Source: Zonotrichia leucophrys gambelii (Eukaryota; Chordata; Aves; Passeriformes; Passerellidae). From it: a stretch of DNA of 64,000 nt. Position numbers and translations under genes: made by a program. Shown piece by piece: positions 13,249 through 32,657 of this stretch. The stretch lies in contig NC_088173.1 of the NCBI RefSeq assembly GCF_028769735.1, positions 21,330,038 through 21,394,037 of the forward strand, written 5' to 3'. Below the pieces are notes generated by a model. It made no database searches. It was not told where the DNA came from and saw only the letters and a list, made by a program, of their open reading frames with translations. Numbering within the stretch: position 1 is the first letter of the stretch; each line of letters opens with the position of its first letter.

Positions 13249-14589
13249 GTTCCTTTGTAACAACTGGGAAAAAATGGACAGTGTAAAATTTATTAGGAGC
13301 AAATGTTTCACATCAGTAAAACTGAAAATACTTGACATTTCTTTTTTAGCTTTCCTTGAACAGAATGATGCTGCACTTTAACCATATGGTTTAAATGCTG
13401 CTCAATGTGTGTGCTACTTTTTCTAGTACAGGTCCCTGGGGAAGGTGGCAGAAAGACATCACAGATTTATCTGTAAGAAGGGCTTTGAAGTTAAAAACTT
13501 CAGCAAAAGAGTGTTGTTTCAATGTCTAACACAGAAATTGAATAATACCTGTAATATGGTATGCTAGTTTTTACCATGGATAATTGAATTACCTATTTCA
13601 TGGCAGCTAATTGATCAGGGATGAGTTAAATTTTCTCTTTATAATGTTGTTTCATACAGAAACATATTTAATCCCAGGGAAAGCCATATATAGCTATCAA
13701 GGAAACAATAGTTTTTTACTATACTATTAGCTCAAAATGGACAAATGTGTTCTTCATGTAAAAGTTTGCCAAAAAGGAACAGTTAATATTATTGTGTGAT
13801 ATGGCAGTTAAACCTTACTTCTTGAAACCAAATCCTAACAGCCTCCCTAATTTTAACTAAGTAAAAGGAAAATTCTAGTCAATAACTTACTCAAAACATT
13901 TGATTGTTTTCATCATTGTTGCTGAAACGAATCAGTTTGGCTTGTGAATAACAAAAAAAAAAGTTGCTTTGTCTGACTGAGAACTAAACTAGCCCTTTGT
14001 GATATTCATAAAGCCTTATTTCAAATAAGCTTAAAATGTGTGAAATGTTGTTCAGACTATGACCTTTTCAAAACTGCTGTCACTATGATGCACATTTCCT
14101 GCTCTTCCTGACATTGGGTGATGTGTTTGGCAGAATAGAGGATTGCCTGCTGTGCTGCAATTGAAAAGCAATCAGCCATTTGAATAAGGGTCCATGTATC
14201 TGTGATGAGGCAAACATGTAATTTGTTTCTTCTTTGTGTTAAAGAAACTCCTTTTGCCACTGGTTTGATGTTAAATGAATTATAAGCATTTTTCAAAATA
14301 AAGATATGTGAAAAAGACAACCACAGCTAATGCTAATTGGAGCTAAGGATTTAATTGAAAGTAATGAATTGCTGGTTTGAAACTGCTCAAAGACATCAGT
14401 CTATATTTACACTTAGAGCCAGCAGTGCTCTTAATCCAAATCCATTCAGCTGTTGGTTTCAGACCTGTGTGCATGTTCCATTCCCCTTGTGTAAGGCAAG
14501 TAGCATGTCTGGAGCCCACAGACCACTTTATAAATTTAATGCTTGCTGCTCAAATGTGAGGAGGTGATTAATGAAGGAGATTTTTACAA

Positions 14590-15210
14590 GGTTCAATATT
14601 GTGCCCAAGAGTCACCTCCTAGCAGTGAGAGAGAGTTGGGCAACTCCTTGGTTCCCGTGAGCATGAGGGCTGTGCTTGCCAGGAGAGTGATGTCACCTGG
14701 GGAAGCTGGCAGGTGAGTGGCACACAAGACCTTGCTGTGTGGGCACAGGGCCAGAGCACTGCTCAGCACCACTGGGATGGTCACACTGCATTTGGTACGG
14801 GCAGAGATTGAACAGGCACCTCACAGGAGGAAAGGCTCCCCAGTGGAGTTGTCACAGAGATTTGCTGTGATAGCAAACCAGTGTTTCACAGCCCTGTTAG
14901 TGAGCAAGAAAGTTTACAGAGGCAGGAACATGTGGAAATGCTTTGTAATTGCAGAAGGCAAGGGTCAGGCAGCTGCTGAGCCCCTTGACGTGGGCACCTG
15001 GAGTGGAGCAAGATTATAAAGGGGTTGCTACGAGGATGAGAGAGGAGCAGGTGAAGGATCTGGAAAGGGGGAAAAGTTTCTGCCTAATAAGCAAAAGATG
15101 TTTTTGTGTAGTTGTGGTTGTATTGTCACTTCTCCTCATTGTCTTATGTGGCATTTTTGTTCTTGGTCTTCAATTTCAATCAAGTAAAGGAGGTATGATT
15201 TGATTTTTCT
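14590..15210 (+). other. GC-richer block of unknown origin
   Basis: Base composition is noticeably richer in G and C than the surrounding intron. It carries two overlapping plus-strand open frames (14717-15019, 100 codons; 14949-15203, 84 codons). The second ends in a strongly hydrophobic run (CFCVVVVVLSLLLIVLCGIF), followed by a GT that resembles a splice donor (ggag/gtatga at 15192). I recognise no protein family, codon bias or acceptor, so this is not called as a gene. It may be an old transposon or unique regulatory DNA. Confidence 0.35.
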
Positions 15211-15750
15211 CTTTTCTGAGGAAACTAAATTCTGTGAATTTTGCTGAAGACGGCTTCTAAGTGCTGGCAAGAAAAACAAATTCATATGATCAAAGATGCT
15301 AACCTGACTGTTTCTGGCTGAGAGATGCACTTTTATGGGAGCTTTCAATATTTCAGGTTAATAGCTAGGCAATTCAGCATTTACAGATCTCCCTGATATT
15401 ACTTGGCATTATTTTGTTCTCCTTTTTCTTACTGTAGTTTTGCAAATTATTTCCTTTAGAAGCATGGCACATTCTGCCAATCTGTTCCAATTTACCCTTA
15501 TAGGGCAATAAGAAAGTCACTTTATTTGAATATAGAGTCCCTATTCTCCTAAGTGTATTTAGGCTTGACTTTTAAGGTTGAAAAAAATCCTGTACAGTCA
15601 TAATGCCTGTGTCAATATCTGTAAGTTGGTCCTCAGTGATAAATACTGAGTCCACCAGAAGATTTCAGTCATGTTCTGTGGAGGTGTAAATCTTCACAAT
15701 ACTTCCAGTGCCCCTACTGGGAAGGAAAGAGGAAATGTAGGTGTATGTCT

Positions 15751-15794
15751 GAGGGCAGAGGGGGAAGGCAGAGAAGAAGGAAGGAAAGGAGAGT
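15751..15794 (+). repeat. Purine-rich tract
   Basis: About 44 bases are almost all A and G (gagggcagagggggaaggca, then gagaagaaggaaggaaagga) with only isolated C interruptions. It is a low-complexity sequence; no adjacent LTR was recognised that would make it a polypurine primer. Confidence 0.7.
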
Positions 15795-17157
15795 ACAAGA
15801 CCCAGGCAAAAACTTACTTTACACACAGGCGGAATAGACTTTAGTGTAAAGCACAGGCCCTTACTTGCCTGGTGCTGAAAAAAAACCATGCCAGAGGAAG
15901 ATAATGGTGAGCATGTGTATGATTTTCTTTCACTGCTGCAGGCGGGAGCAGTGCTGCGAGCTGTGAGCTACAAGGTGCTGTTTCTAAGGGCCATGGGCTG
16001 CAGCTCCTCATCCTGCTCCTGCATGGCTGTGGGGCTTTTGTTTGTCCTTTCTTCCCACCCTCCCATCTTTGAGCCACTAGTTCTCTTCAGTTTGTTAAGA
16101 TATGCACTGTTGCGTGGTGGAAATTCATTACTATAATCATTATATTGGCAAATTTTTGAACTTCTTTTTATTTATTCTCAAATAATCCACACTTTTCTTT
16201 AAATTTTGTCCACTGCCCAAAATATTCCTATCCAAAAAAAAAAAAAAAAACTAAATTTCTGAAGAATTTAATATACCAAGACTTCTGGATTATGAGTAGT
16301 GCAGATTTAGTGTCATGTTGAGTCAATGCAATTACAAGCTGTTCTGGCTAGTGAAATAAAAGAATTGTTAAAGAACTGTTGCTAAAATGCTACAGTTCAA
16401 AAATAGAAAAAATCTGGAGCTTTAATATTTATGAGCAGATTCTCACAGGTCATACTGGGGTCTTGCTCAGTGTTAATGCCCTATGAGTCTTAATGGTAGG
16501 TGGTGATAAATCTTATTTGCTACTAAAACCTGAGACTACACTGAGCACTTACTAAAATAAGTATTACAGTCTTGGTTGGGCCTTTGCTTAATACACTATC
16601 TATGAAAGATACAGCTGTAGAGGTGGAATTGTAATTTACAGAATGGTTTTAAGTAGAAGAGGGAGTAATTGGACCACAGGTCTTTTGACCCGAGAAATTA
16701 TCATTAGTTATTTGCACACAATATCACTGCATTGTCTTGAAAAGTAGCTACCACTTTGTTTTTCATGACACGTGGGTGATGCAGCCAGTTAGGAAAGAAG
16801 CCATGAATGTAAATTATATTGTTAGGGAAGTAAGAAAACAGTCTGAGTTTGTGAGAGAATGCTCAGCACACAGAAAGCCTGTGTGTGTGTTCCAGCCCTG
16901 GGCCAGCTGTAGAAGATGGTGATTCATGCTCTCGTGAATTTCCAAAGTTTCACTGTGCAGTGTTGCTCTGAACTGATTAGATAAAAGGATAAAGTATCTG
17001 TGTGTATTTCTGTGAGTCTTTAACATGCTAAAACATCAGCTTAATTCCCAGATGTAAATGAATCAAACTGTGACCTACAACTTGCTCAGCTATGGATGCT
17101 GTTGAAGTATCCTTTAAATAGGCAGCCTGTATGAGGAATCCCAACTGAAAACTTGAA

Positions 17158-17212
17158 ACTGTTTGGGTTGTTTGGTTTTGTGGTTTTTTGTTTGTTTTTT
17201 TTTTTAAATTGA
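17158..17212. repeat. T/G-rich simple tract
   Basis: Runs of T separated by G, GG and GGG (tgtttgggttgtttggtttt, then a T11 run). Same class as the tracts at 12360, 33223, 41280 and 50640. Confidence 0.75.
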
Positions 17213-17875
17213 AGCTGTTTTACTTTACTGTCTAAAAATGAAAACTTCTGCCCTTCTATTTGGTATCTGTTTAGAGTTTTAAATTTCAAGAGGATCTGAA
17301 AAATCTATGTGACTGCTTTGACTGTTTTGCGTGCAATACATTTTTAGTGATAGTTATTAAAGTGAATTTTTTTTTTAACTTTAGGGTGTTATAATTTGAA
17401 TGTTTCTTATTTTCAGATGGAACAAAGTACATTTTGTTTCCTCTCAAAATGTGTTAATATAATACTTTTTTAGTTGAAAATTCAGAGTACATAGCTCATG
17501 TGTGTACATGGTTCCCTGTTTTTGTGTTGTGGCATTTGACAAATGTAGACTTGCCTATCATCACATAAGCAATAACAATTGCTGGAAAAATATTTGCATT
17601 TATGGCTAGATTATTTGTCATCCCAAATTATTGGCTTTCAGTCTCTTAATATTGAATATGCTGCTTACCTTCCAGCTAAATTACTGAATTATATCTAAAT
17701 ATGGCATCCTAAGTTCTTCTCAGACTGATTTGCTTTCTAAAACATGTGCTTAGATAGAACAAGAGCCTTCTAAAAAACAGTATTTGTGATGATGATGGTG
17801 TCCTGAAGGGGTGCTGTACCCTAAGCAATTTTATCCCAGGAGACTTAGCTTCACTTAGCTATACTGACATTCAAG

Positions 17876-17930
17876 AAACCCAACCAAACAACCAAACAAA
17901 TCCCCTAAAAACCCCAAGAAACTGAAAGAA
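17876..17930. repeat. C/A-rich simple tract (complement of the T/G-rich class)
   Basis: The stretch aacccaaccaaacaaccaaa followed by caaatcccctaaaaacccca is the reverse-complement version of the T/G-rich tracts seen elsewhere in the window. Confidence 0.65.
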
Positions 17931-20900
17931 AACCTCATCTGTTATCAAGGTATCAAAAGTATTCCTTCAATAATAATATATCCAGGAATTAATAGTGTTA
18001 GCGTCAATTTCCTGATGGTGACTGACATAGCCATTCATGGATGGGCTGCATGCCACAGCCCATATTTGTTTAAAATGTGATTTCTTTTTTGTTAATGGCA
18101 AGATTCCTGTAGCTTAGTAGCAGTTCCATTCCAAGATTCAAATTATGGAAGTAGCATTTTGGAAACAAAAAATAAAATGAAGGATTTGCCAAATATAGTG
18201 ATTTTTGCAATTTGGCCTTGAGCAGTGAAAAGCAGCAGAAATTGGTTTTACTTAAGCTGGGTTTTGGTTGTTCATTTTTTTTTTAAACTTATATCTAGAC
18301 CCATTTCTAGGTATTTCTCAGTACCTCTTTAGATTGATTTGTTTATATTTTCATAAGTGGGTGCATATTTAATTCAAATTTATGGTTGTGTGAGCATTTT
18401 GTCACCTGTTTTGGAATTTCATGGATTTAATTTATTTCTTTGCTGTGAGTCATCTGGTAACTACCATTTGGTAGAGTGCTTCAGAGTACACTTCTAAGTG
18501 TTTTTTCTTAAGTATGTACTATAAACACCACATAGCGGCTCCTTATCAGTGCAGAATAGTGCCTATTAAACATGCCAAAACTTATGGCTGTAACATAATG
18601 CTGACTGAAGGCTTTAGATTGTTTTTGGAGAAAGAATCCTGCTTCTCTTGAGGTCAGTGGGACGTTTACCACAGACTTCAGTTGAAGGAGCTGCATATGC
18701 AGTGATGCATGCAAATTTATATATTGTTTTGGAGTAGCTAATGGTGTAAAATGAAGACATATATAAAACATTTTTTACATTGTTTTACAAAACATAAATA
18801 CAGTTTTTCATTAAGGCAGAAAAATTGCTTGTTTATTGCTGTACATAATTGGTATATGTTGCCAAATACCAATATTATAAATATCAATATATGTAATGTA
18901 AATTATTCTCCCTTATCTGAAAGAAGGTGTTTTGCATTCAGGCATCAGATTCAATTATAGTGCTAAGATGAAGTCCCAAGAGAAGTATTAAATGAGTTCT
19001 ATTTTCATAACATACAGCACAGTATATTTTTGAGTCACCACACACCTCTCAATAATTCAGAGGAGTTGTCAGATGTGTTCTGAGATCTTTATCTTCAGTT
19101 CAGAAAGCATAAATAATAATGTTTTATGTACTTTGTCCTCAAACTGTAACATTTCCATCACTTCAAAGAAGTTCTTACATTCTGTAATGTGAATACATGA
19201 CCTGTGCAAAGCACTCTTGGGTATTCCAAAGCTTTACCTGAGCTTAGGTTTTGTATAAGAAAATTGGGAAATTTGCTTTACATTAATTTCTGCCAGTCCA
19301 TGTCTGTGGCTCATGTGTAGTGGTGATACATTGGCACAAGGAGGAATGTTTTCAAAAACTCATGGGAAAAATTTAACGTTGAATTGGATTTTCCTGTTTC
19401 AAGTAATTTTGATGAATGAGCAGGTTAACCCACCATCAGCTGGGTCTTTACATGTGTATAAAAATCACTGTGGCTTAGTTATATCTGCCATACAACACCT
19501 GAGGTGAATATGTAGTCCTCTCAATTTGTGCTGAAATTGTTACCAAGTAATATAGTGAAAGCATGTCATTAGAGCCAAATTTCATGGTTGTGTGCTTTCT
19601 GTAGTATGTTTATCTAGAAAATCTGTGCTGTATGAGAAAGCAAGAAATCAAAGCGTGGTTGTCTAATAGACCCATAGGTTTCAGAAGAAAAAGTGGTGAG
19701 ATTTTATATCTGCCACTGAAGTGAAGAACATAGGTTCTCAGTGGCTTGAAGAAATGTGCTTCAAGCTATTGTATTGACCTATTAACATTTTGCTATGGAA
19801 AATGAATCCAGAATGATCAAAATGCTACCAAATTATGCATTGTAACTTGCTTCTTCATGCTATTTTTATATGGGTTAGCCAATGATGGATTCAGCTAGGA
19901 TGTGAGGATAAGGAAAGTATTGCAAAGCATTAGAATAACAGGTGTTTGTTCTACAATACACCTGTTAGGAATACAAAGCGAGAGAATAAAATTAGGTAAC
20001 TGTGAAGGACAATGTCTATTCCTACATTTGGAGGCATTTTAGTATTTTTATGCATATTTTATGACACAATTGTTATCAGAAAACCTATTTATTAATAATA
20101 AATTACAATTGAATTGCAATTTCAATTCTGTTTTCATATTCACATTGTTTTCACATCATACACTTTCTCTTGCCAAGAAGCCATAGTTAGTTCTATGGCA
20201 GTCAAAATGGAAACTGGGCATATAATTGGGAAATATTACTGTGCACTGAACTTCCCCTTTCACCAAGAGATCTACTACTGACAACAGTGCTTATCTTACA
20301 TGGCGGCAGCAGCACACTTAGGATAGAACGCAGGTGGCTTTGTTAGTATAATGTAGACAATGCATTTCCTTTTTTTAGGAGCAGAAGGAACTGAAAGTTG
20401 TGGCCAGCAGAAACTCCTCTATTTCTACTGCAGCAGTCTTAAAGCTCTGTTTGCCCTCCAAATCACATTTGTCATAATTGAAATACCACTTAGAGGTTCA
20501 GGTGACTCCTTCTAGCCACCATTCAGCTGATATATCAGTCCTGCTCTTCCACGCTCTGTTTCCTGAAATGTCATTGTAATGCCACCACAGAGGTTTTGTT
20601 ATTTTTTGTTTTTAAATTTTCCATATTGATTCAGAGTCCTGATTCTGCTTTAGTTGTTCTCATGGATCAGTCTCAATGTGCAAAAGTCCATTTTATCTGC
20701 CTGTCAGAGTTTGTGGAGTTTCTGGAAGATGCTATTAATCACATGGTTTAGATTGAGGTAGTCCTGCAAGGAGCACAGAGTTAGATTCAATCCTTATGGG
20801 TCTCTTTCAATTTGAGACTAATCCTATGGTCTAAATCTAGAGAATACATTGTTCTATTGCATGCAAAAATATAGCAACCTTAAGGGGACAAACTTCAATA

Positions 20901-21167
20901 TACATTGAAAAATTAATGATTTACTATGATTTTTTTAATGAAGAGTAACTTTTGTTACTAGATCTTGCTCTAAATTGCAGTTAGCCTATGACAATGATTA
21001 GCGGTATAAAAAATCATCCTAAAGACACTAAATTTTTTTAACATCAGGCCAACGTATGTTTAATATTAGTCAAGGATGTAACAAAAGAGTCTCAACTCAT
21101 TTACTCAAATCAATCCTTTTTGTACCTTGCATGCAATTAAGGAAAATGTAGTTATTAAATAAAAACC

Positions 21168-27775
<6,608 letters not shown>

Positions 27776-27926
27776 ACAACCAAGATTGTAAAGTCTTCTT
27801 CCTTGTAGATACTAAAAATCTGGCTGGATGTGGTCCTGGGCAAGCAGCTCTAGTGGCTCTTCTTGAGCAGAGAAGCAGCACCAGATGATTTCTTATGGTT
27901 TCCTTCAACCTCAGTCATTCTGTGGA
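27776..27926 (+). mobile_element. CR1 LINE 3'-end fragment (old)
   Basis: Matches the CR1 3' untranslated end in order: gattgtaaagtcttcttcct then tgtagatactaaaaatctgg (from the gtggagtcTCCttccttggagat block), ctggatgtggtcctgggcaa, cttcttgagcag, and finally ttccttcaacctcagtcatt followed by ctgtgg. The normal CR1 tail repeat is reduced to one unit. The level of mismatch suggests an old copy. Orientation is the same as FSTL5. Confidence 0.8.
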
Positions 27927-30900
27927 TAAGAGTCTTGGAAAAAAACCATCCTTACTTATACACCTTCAGCCTGATTTTGAAGAAACAGAATGTAGCTCAT
28001 GGTGCTAAAATTCAGCCAGTAGTTTCTGGTACTGTTGAGGAAGAATTGGAGAGATAAGAGGAGGAGAGAGAGAAGTAGAGCTCTGGCAAAGTGTAATCAG
28101 TGGACAGAGTTCTGCTGGTGCCCTCCTCTCAAACCTGTAACTTGGGCCTGTGGATAGGGCAGTGCCACTCACAGGACAGAATATTCTTTGCTCTCCTGCT
28201 TTTTCGGTGCTGTCAGAAAATTGTTGATGTGTTGCTAGCAGTGCAAGGATTGTACAGGTATGGTTCAAATCATGTCTCAGTTTCTGTGCTCAAGTAGCCT
28301 TTATAAAAATTTTGGGAAAAGGCAAAAATAAACCACCACATAATTTTCTTTTTGTGACATTCTAAAATAAATATTGGTAGTGCCTAGTAATGAGGATAGC
28401 AGATGCTTTTAAAACTGGAAGAAAACAGGTAACAGTAGTGCATCGTGTAGTGACAAGATGGCTGCTTGTACTTCAAAATAATTAAATAATTATTTTTTAC
28501 TATCAAATTGGGGGTATGGGATATTGAAAATTATTATGTGATAAGTCAAACTAAATGTTTTGTCATAAATTTGTGGTAAATAAAGGAAGTCTTGTGTTCA
28601 GGCAGACATTTAAGTGAGAAACATAATTTTTTAAGTTTAAAGTACAAAGTCTTAAACTACTGAACATGGTTGGTCTGATGGAAACTGTAAAAAGTTTTAA
28701 TTAAATAACGTCAGAATTACCATTAATTCTTGTGGGAATTTTTTCTGATGGAACATATTGTTGGCCTTTAAAAATCATTAGCAATTGGATACATATACAA
28801 GGCATTGGCATGATATTTGTAATTCAAGTTGGCTAGTATATGGTATACCAACTTAAAAAAAGCCATAGCTTCTTTTACAAAATCTGAATATTTTGAAGAA
28901 AAGTAGGCCTGCAAAAATGATATTGAATTTCCATTTCTGGCTCTACTAGCTAATAATGGATGGAGTAAGTGAATTTACAGTGGATAAAACCTGTACGTTA
29001 AAAGCTTTCTCTTGTGGTTTTCCATTTAGCCTCTTTTAATATAGGATGGTCAGTGGGGTTTACAGGAAACTGAACTAGAAATGTAGCATTGCCATTTGAG
29101 GCTTATTTGCTTGTTTGTAGTCTGTAGCATCCTAGTGAAACCTGAGAAATGAAATTGGTTTAAAGAAACTTAATATACTCAGTTGACAATAGCTAATTTA
29201 GGCAAATTGTCAATATCTGTAAATATTTTTCAACTGTATGTTTTTTTCAACTTTCTTGGAATCTAATTGTGCAGAATAGAAGTAATGAAATGCAACAGCC
29301 AGATGCTTCCAAATTACATTTCTTAGTAGATTGCCACCCAGATGACTTGCAGTTTTTCCCTTTGGTTATTCTCATCTTATGACAAGAAAGCAAAGAAAGC
29401 TTCATGCCACCATGCTTGTGATGGCAGCTATCATGTTGTTATTATTATGCTTTTAATTTTTGAAGTTATAGTATGAACATGTATTAGAAGCAACCAGAAA
29501 ATAAGTAGCCATAAGCACTTTCTAAAGAAGAAGATTTGAGCAACTCTGTCAATTGTGTCATAGAGAGGTAAATAAAATAAGTGATATGATTTTGATGAAC
29601 ATTGTATATATTCTATTTACTGCCAGGACTTAGCAGTTTTGATATAACTTAGTTTTAAAAAAAAGTATTTATACCACTGTAACCAGACTTTATACTGTTA
29701 CTTCTGTAGCAGAACATTGAAAGCAGAAGATGATAATTTGAAGTTGGATAGAGACCTAAATTCAGTGATTGAATTACAGCACTTTTTGGTCATGGAATTA
29801 CTGATTATACAATGCTTTTGGCATAAACCGCAATTAAAATAGATTGTATTATCAGACTTTATCCTGAGGATAAAATAATGTGGCTCATATTTAAATTTAA
29901 ATAGAATGGTCCAAGGAATTCTCCAGCTGAAACTGATTTTAAAAGATTAATTTCAGGAAATAAAAATAGTTAATTTTTGCCTCATTCTAATTTATTTTTC
30001 TTCTTGTTTGGCTCTGAACTTCTCCCTTTTGTGGTCATTGAAACCAGATCTTTGTTACTGATTATTTATAAAAATTTATATGAAATTTATAAATTTTTAT
30101 TATTTGAAGTTTTTACTTTTCATGAAGAAACTAGTTGTTCTCATTTGCCTTAGCAAGTGTACTTCTCCTGATACTCATGCAGAGAGTAAATAAAATTTGA
30201 TAAACTGGGCAATGAAATCTGATTAGATCCTTTAGCTTTCGCTTTATCTGGAATGATAGTATGAATTTATTTTAAAATTGTTGGAAGCAAACAACAGAAA
30301 TAAAGGAAAACTAATTATAGCAAAAATAAGTTAAACTATAGCCCTAAGAAATAAGCTAAAATAAAATTATACAAAACTTCCACTCACTAAGAGTGATGTT
30401 TTATATTTTTGCATGTATTTGTAATGGCTTTGGGTGCAATTAAATCCTGAACTATATACTGCCAGGAAAGTTTGTTTCCCTCAGGGCTGGAACAGATGGT
30501 GGAGATTCTTGTTTTTTTCTTCTCACCATTTAGAGACCAAGTCTGCTGAATCTCTACAAGGAAAAGTATTTATGCCAAAGAAAACTGCTGATGTTGGCCT
30601 TAAAGCAGTAGAATTCTTAGCTGTATTCTCTAGAGGGTTATTGCTAAGAATCCTGGTAAACAGGCAGTGCATTGAAGTTTTGCTATTAGCAGTGTTTTAA
30701 TACAGATTTGATATCTGTCTAATAATATTTGTTTTACAGAATAAAAAAGTGCGTTTGACTAATAAAACTGCAAGTTTTCACTTAGTATTCAGCCTGCTTG
30801 TCAGGATATTTCACTGTGCAAGGAGAAAGCTATGAATTAGCATTTCCCAGTCATCACTTTGATAATTAGAAGAATAAAAATCTAAATGCATGGAGAATAG

Positions 30901-32002
30901 CAGAAGTGTTGTTAATCATGAGCACTCCATACTCTTAATCCCACCTGGAAAATGAGAAAAAAGCACTCCTGGGATCTAGTAAAATGGCAAGCTTTGTATA
31001 TCACTAAACAAAAAATCTGAAAGAGGGAAAAATATCCTTGCAGTGTTAAATACTAATTATGGTCAAGAAGTTTCATTAGTGCTTCTAAATTTAAGACAAC
31101 TGCTGAATGCATCAGTTCTTTGTTATTTTCCTATTCCATCTTCTCTTTTATACAAGTCCTTGCCATTCAAACAGAACATAAAGCTTTTTATTGGTCCCTT
31201 ATGATGCAAACCATAGTTGTACAATCATAATTTTAGAATATGAGCTCTGTGTGCTCTTAGATTTGCTGTCACTTTATCACAATTGTAAAAGCATCTTGAA
31301 GTGTATTTGCTTAAGCAGGTGGTGAATGGCCACACTGGGAATATATCTATCTTCTTTACTGTATGATGAAGTTTTAAAGCAGACATTTCAGCTATGGTAG
31401 TTGGAAAAACATACTTTTGTGATAAATCTTGTAGGGGAAAAAGATGGTAAAAGATTAAAAGCCCCATCTAATACTGAGTACATGAAATTGGTATAAATTA
31501 GATAGTTGAGTGAGCACAAATGACACATAGAATATATGAGTGTTAATGCTTTCTTACATTTTTACAGTGCTTTATAATTAATTTTTTTAAAGGAAATTAA
31601 AAGTTATGTGTTTCAGATTTTCATTAACAAAAAATCCCAAAGTACTAAGGATTACTGTGGGAAAGGAAAAATCTTCTAGTTTATATGGGAGTTTATCTAA
31701 CACTATCATTTCAGTAATCTCAGGATTTAATTCAATCCTCCCTACTGAGTTTAATGAAGATTAGGTTCATTGAAACCAGTCAATTGATGAATGTTTGTTA
31801 TATTGCAAGCATGAAAGATGTAAAAAAGAGCCCAAGGAAGAGAATACTGGGTCAGAAGTTTGAAATAAATAAATCATAAAAAATAAAAAAAAATTAAACA
31901 AAGACCACACATACACCTGTCCCCTGCCAAATGTGAAAGAAAAACCAGTTGAAAACACACAATTTATACAAATAGTGTGATGTAAGCTTTAATTTTGCTC
32001 TA
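27927..32002 (+). other. Intronic sequence, no gene seen
   Basis: AT-rich intron. A perfect 12-bp AT-only inverted repeat lies at 30068-30100. Open frames are short and unrecognised. Confidence 0.55.
30068..30100. repeat. Perfect 12-bp AT-only inverted repeat
   Basis: ATAAAAATTTAT at 30068-30079 and ATAAATTTTTAT at 30089-30100 are exact reverse complements with a 9-nt loop. In such AT-rich DNA this may be chance. Confidence 0.8.
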
Positions 32003-32008
32003 AAATGG
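32003..32008. repeat. Target-site duplication, left copy
   Basis: AAATGG immediately before the element, identical to 32898-32903. Confidence 0.88.
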
Positions 32009-32245
32009 TGTTGTAATCTTCACTGCAGTGTTGTTCTTGCCTCTCTGCTGGGGCTCTTCTCCATTCTCTGCAGCACAGTCCTTCCTGTCTTCTCAGGGGC
32101 TCCTCCTGGGCTCTTGACCCACCCCTATTTATTTCAGTTACCTTCACGAGCTACAGCTGCTGCCCAGCTAAGGACCCTGCAGCTCGTTTGGAGCAACTGG
32201 GACCCACACAGATCCCACAATACAACATATATTCAGGCCCCCACA
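32009..32245 (-). repeat. 3' LTR of the mini-retroelement
   Basis: 237 bp, nearly identical to 32658-32897. On the minus strand it begins TGTGGGGGCCTGAATATATG and ends GATTACAACA. An AATAAA hexamer (minus strand, 32128-32133) may serve as polyadenylation signal or TATA-like element. It lacks the 6-bp CTGCAG duplication found in the other LTR. Confidence 0.9.
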
Positions 32246-32263
32246 TTTCCCCCCTTTTCTTTT
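32246..32263 (-). other. Polypurine tract
   Basis: Directly before the 3' LTR the minus strand reads AAAAGAAAAGGGGGGAAA, 18 uninterrupted purines abutting the TGTGGGG start of the LTR. This is exactly where the plus-strand primer of a retroelement should be. Confidence 0.88.
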
Positions 32264-32290
32264 AACAATTATACAATTACAATATGCATA

Positions 32291-32594
32291 CAGTCCCAGC
32301 TCTCAGCTGTCCTAGATACATACATAGAATATATGCATATCCCTATACAGTCCCAGCTCTCAGGCTGCCACAGCTCTCGGCTGTCTTTAGATGTTCCAAG
32401 GCTCTTTTCTTTAAAGGCCATATTCTTCCAGCTTTCTGCTGCTACAGCTCCTTAATTCAAAGGCCATATTATATTCTACAGTCCCAGCTCTCAGGCTGCC
32501 ACAGCTCTCAGCTGTCCTATCTTCTATAGTCCCAGCTCTCTGGCTGATATTCCAAAGTCCCAGCTCTCAGGCTGCCACAGCTCTCGGCTGTCCG
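32291..32594. repeat. Degenerate minisatellite inside the mini-retroelement
   Basis: About five copies of a composite unit of roughly 38 bp made of agtcccagctctcaggctg plus ccacagctctcggctgtcc, starting near 32291, 32348, 32479, 32528 and 32555. Some copies have lost one half. The two halves are themselves related (both carry CAGCTCTC(A/G)G), so the array grew from a unit of about 19 bp. Spacer sequence (aaaggccatatt) also recurs. Confidence 0.85.
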
Positions 32595-32640
32595 GGGGAT
32601 TCCATACCTTCTTTCAATGTTTGGTTGCAGTGTTCTTCCT

Positions 32641-32655
32641 CACACAGGGTCACCA
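32641..32655 (-). other. Putative primer-binding site (tRNA-Trp-like)
   Basis: Two bases inside the 5' LTR the minus strand reads TGGTGACCCTGTGTG. The first nine bases equal the start of the tRNA-Trp primer site used by avian alpharetroviruses; the remainder diverges. Position and start fit a primer site, but the exact tRNA is uncertain. Confidence 0.6.
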
Positions 32656-32657
32656 GT

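Larger units (their letters stand above)
13249..21167 (+). other. Intronic sequence upstream of the FSTL5 exon, no gene seen
   Basis: Mostly AT-rich intron. Contents of note are a homeodomain-motif-rich stretch (14030-14375), a GC-richer unexplained block (14590-15210), a purine-rich tract (15751-15794), an A17 run near 16234, a T/G-rich tract (17158-17212) and a C/A-rich tract (17876-17930). No second FSTL5 exon was recognised. Confidence 0.55.
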
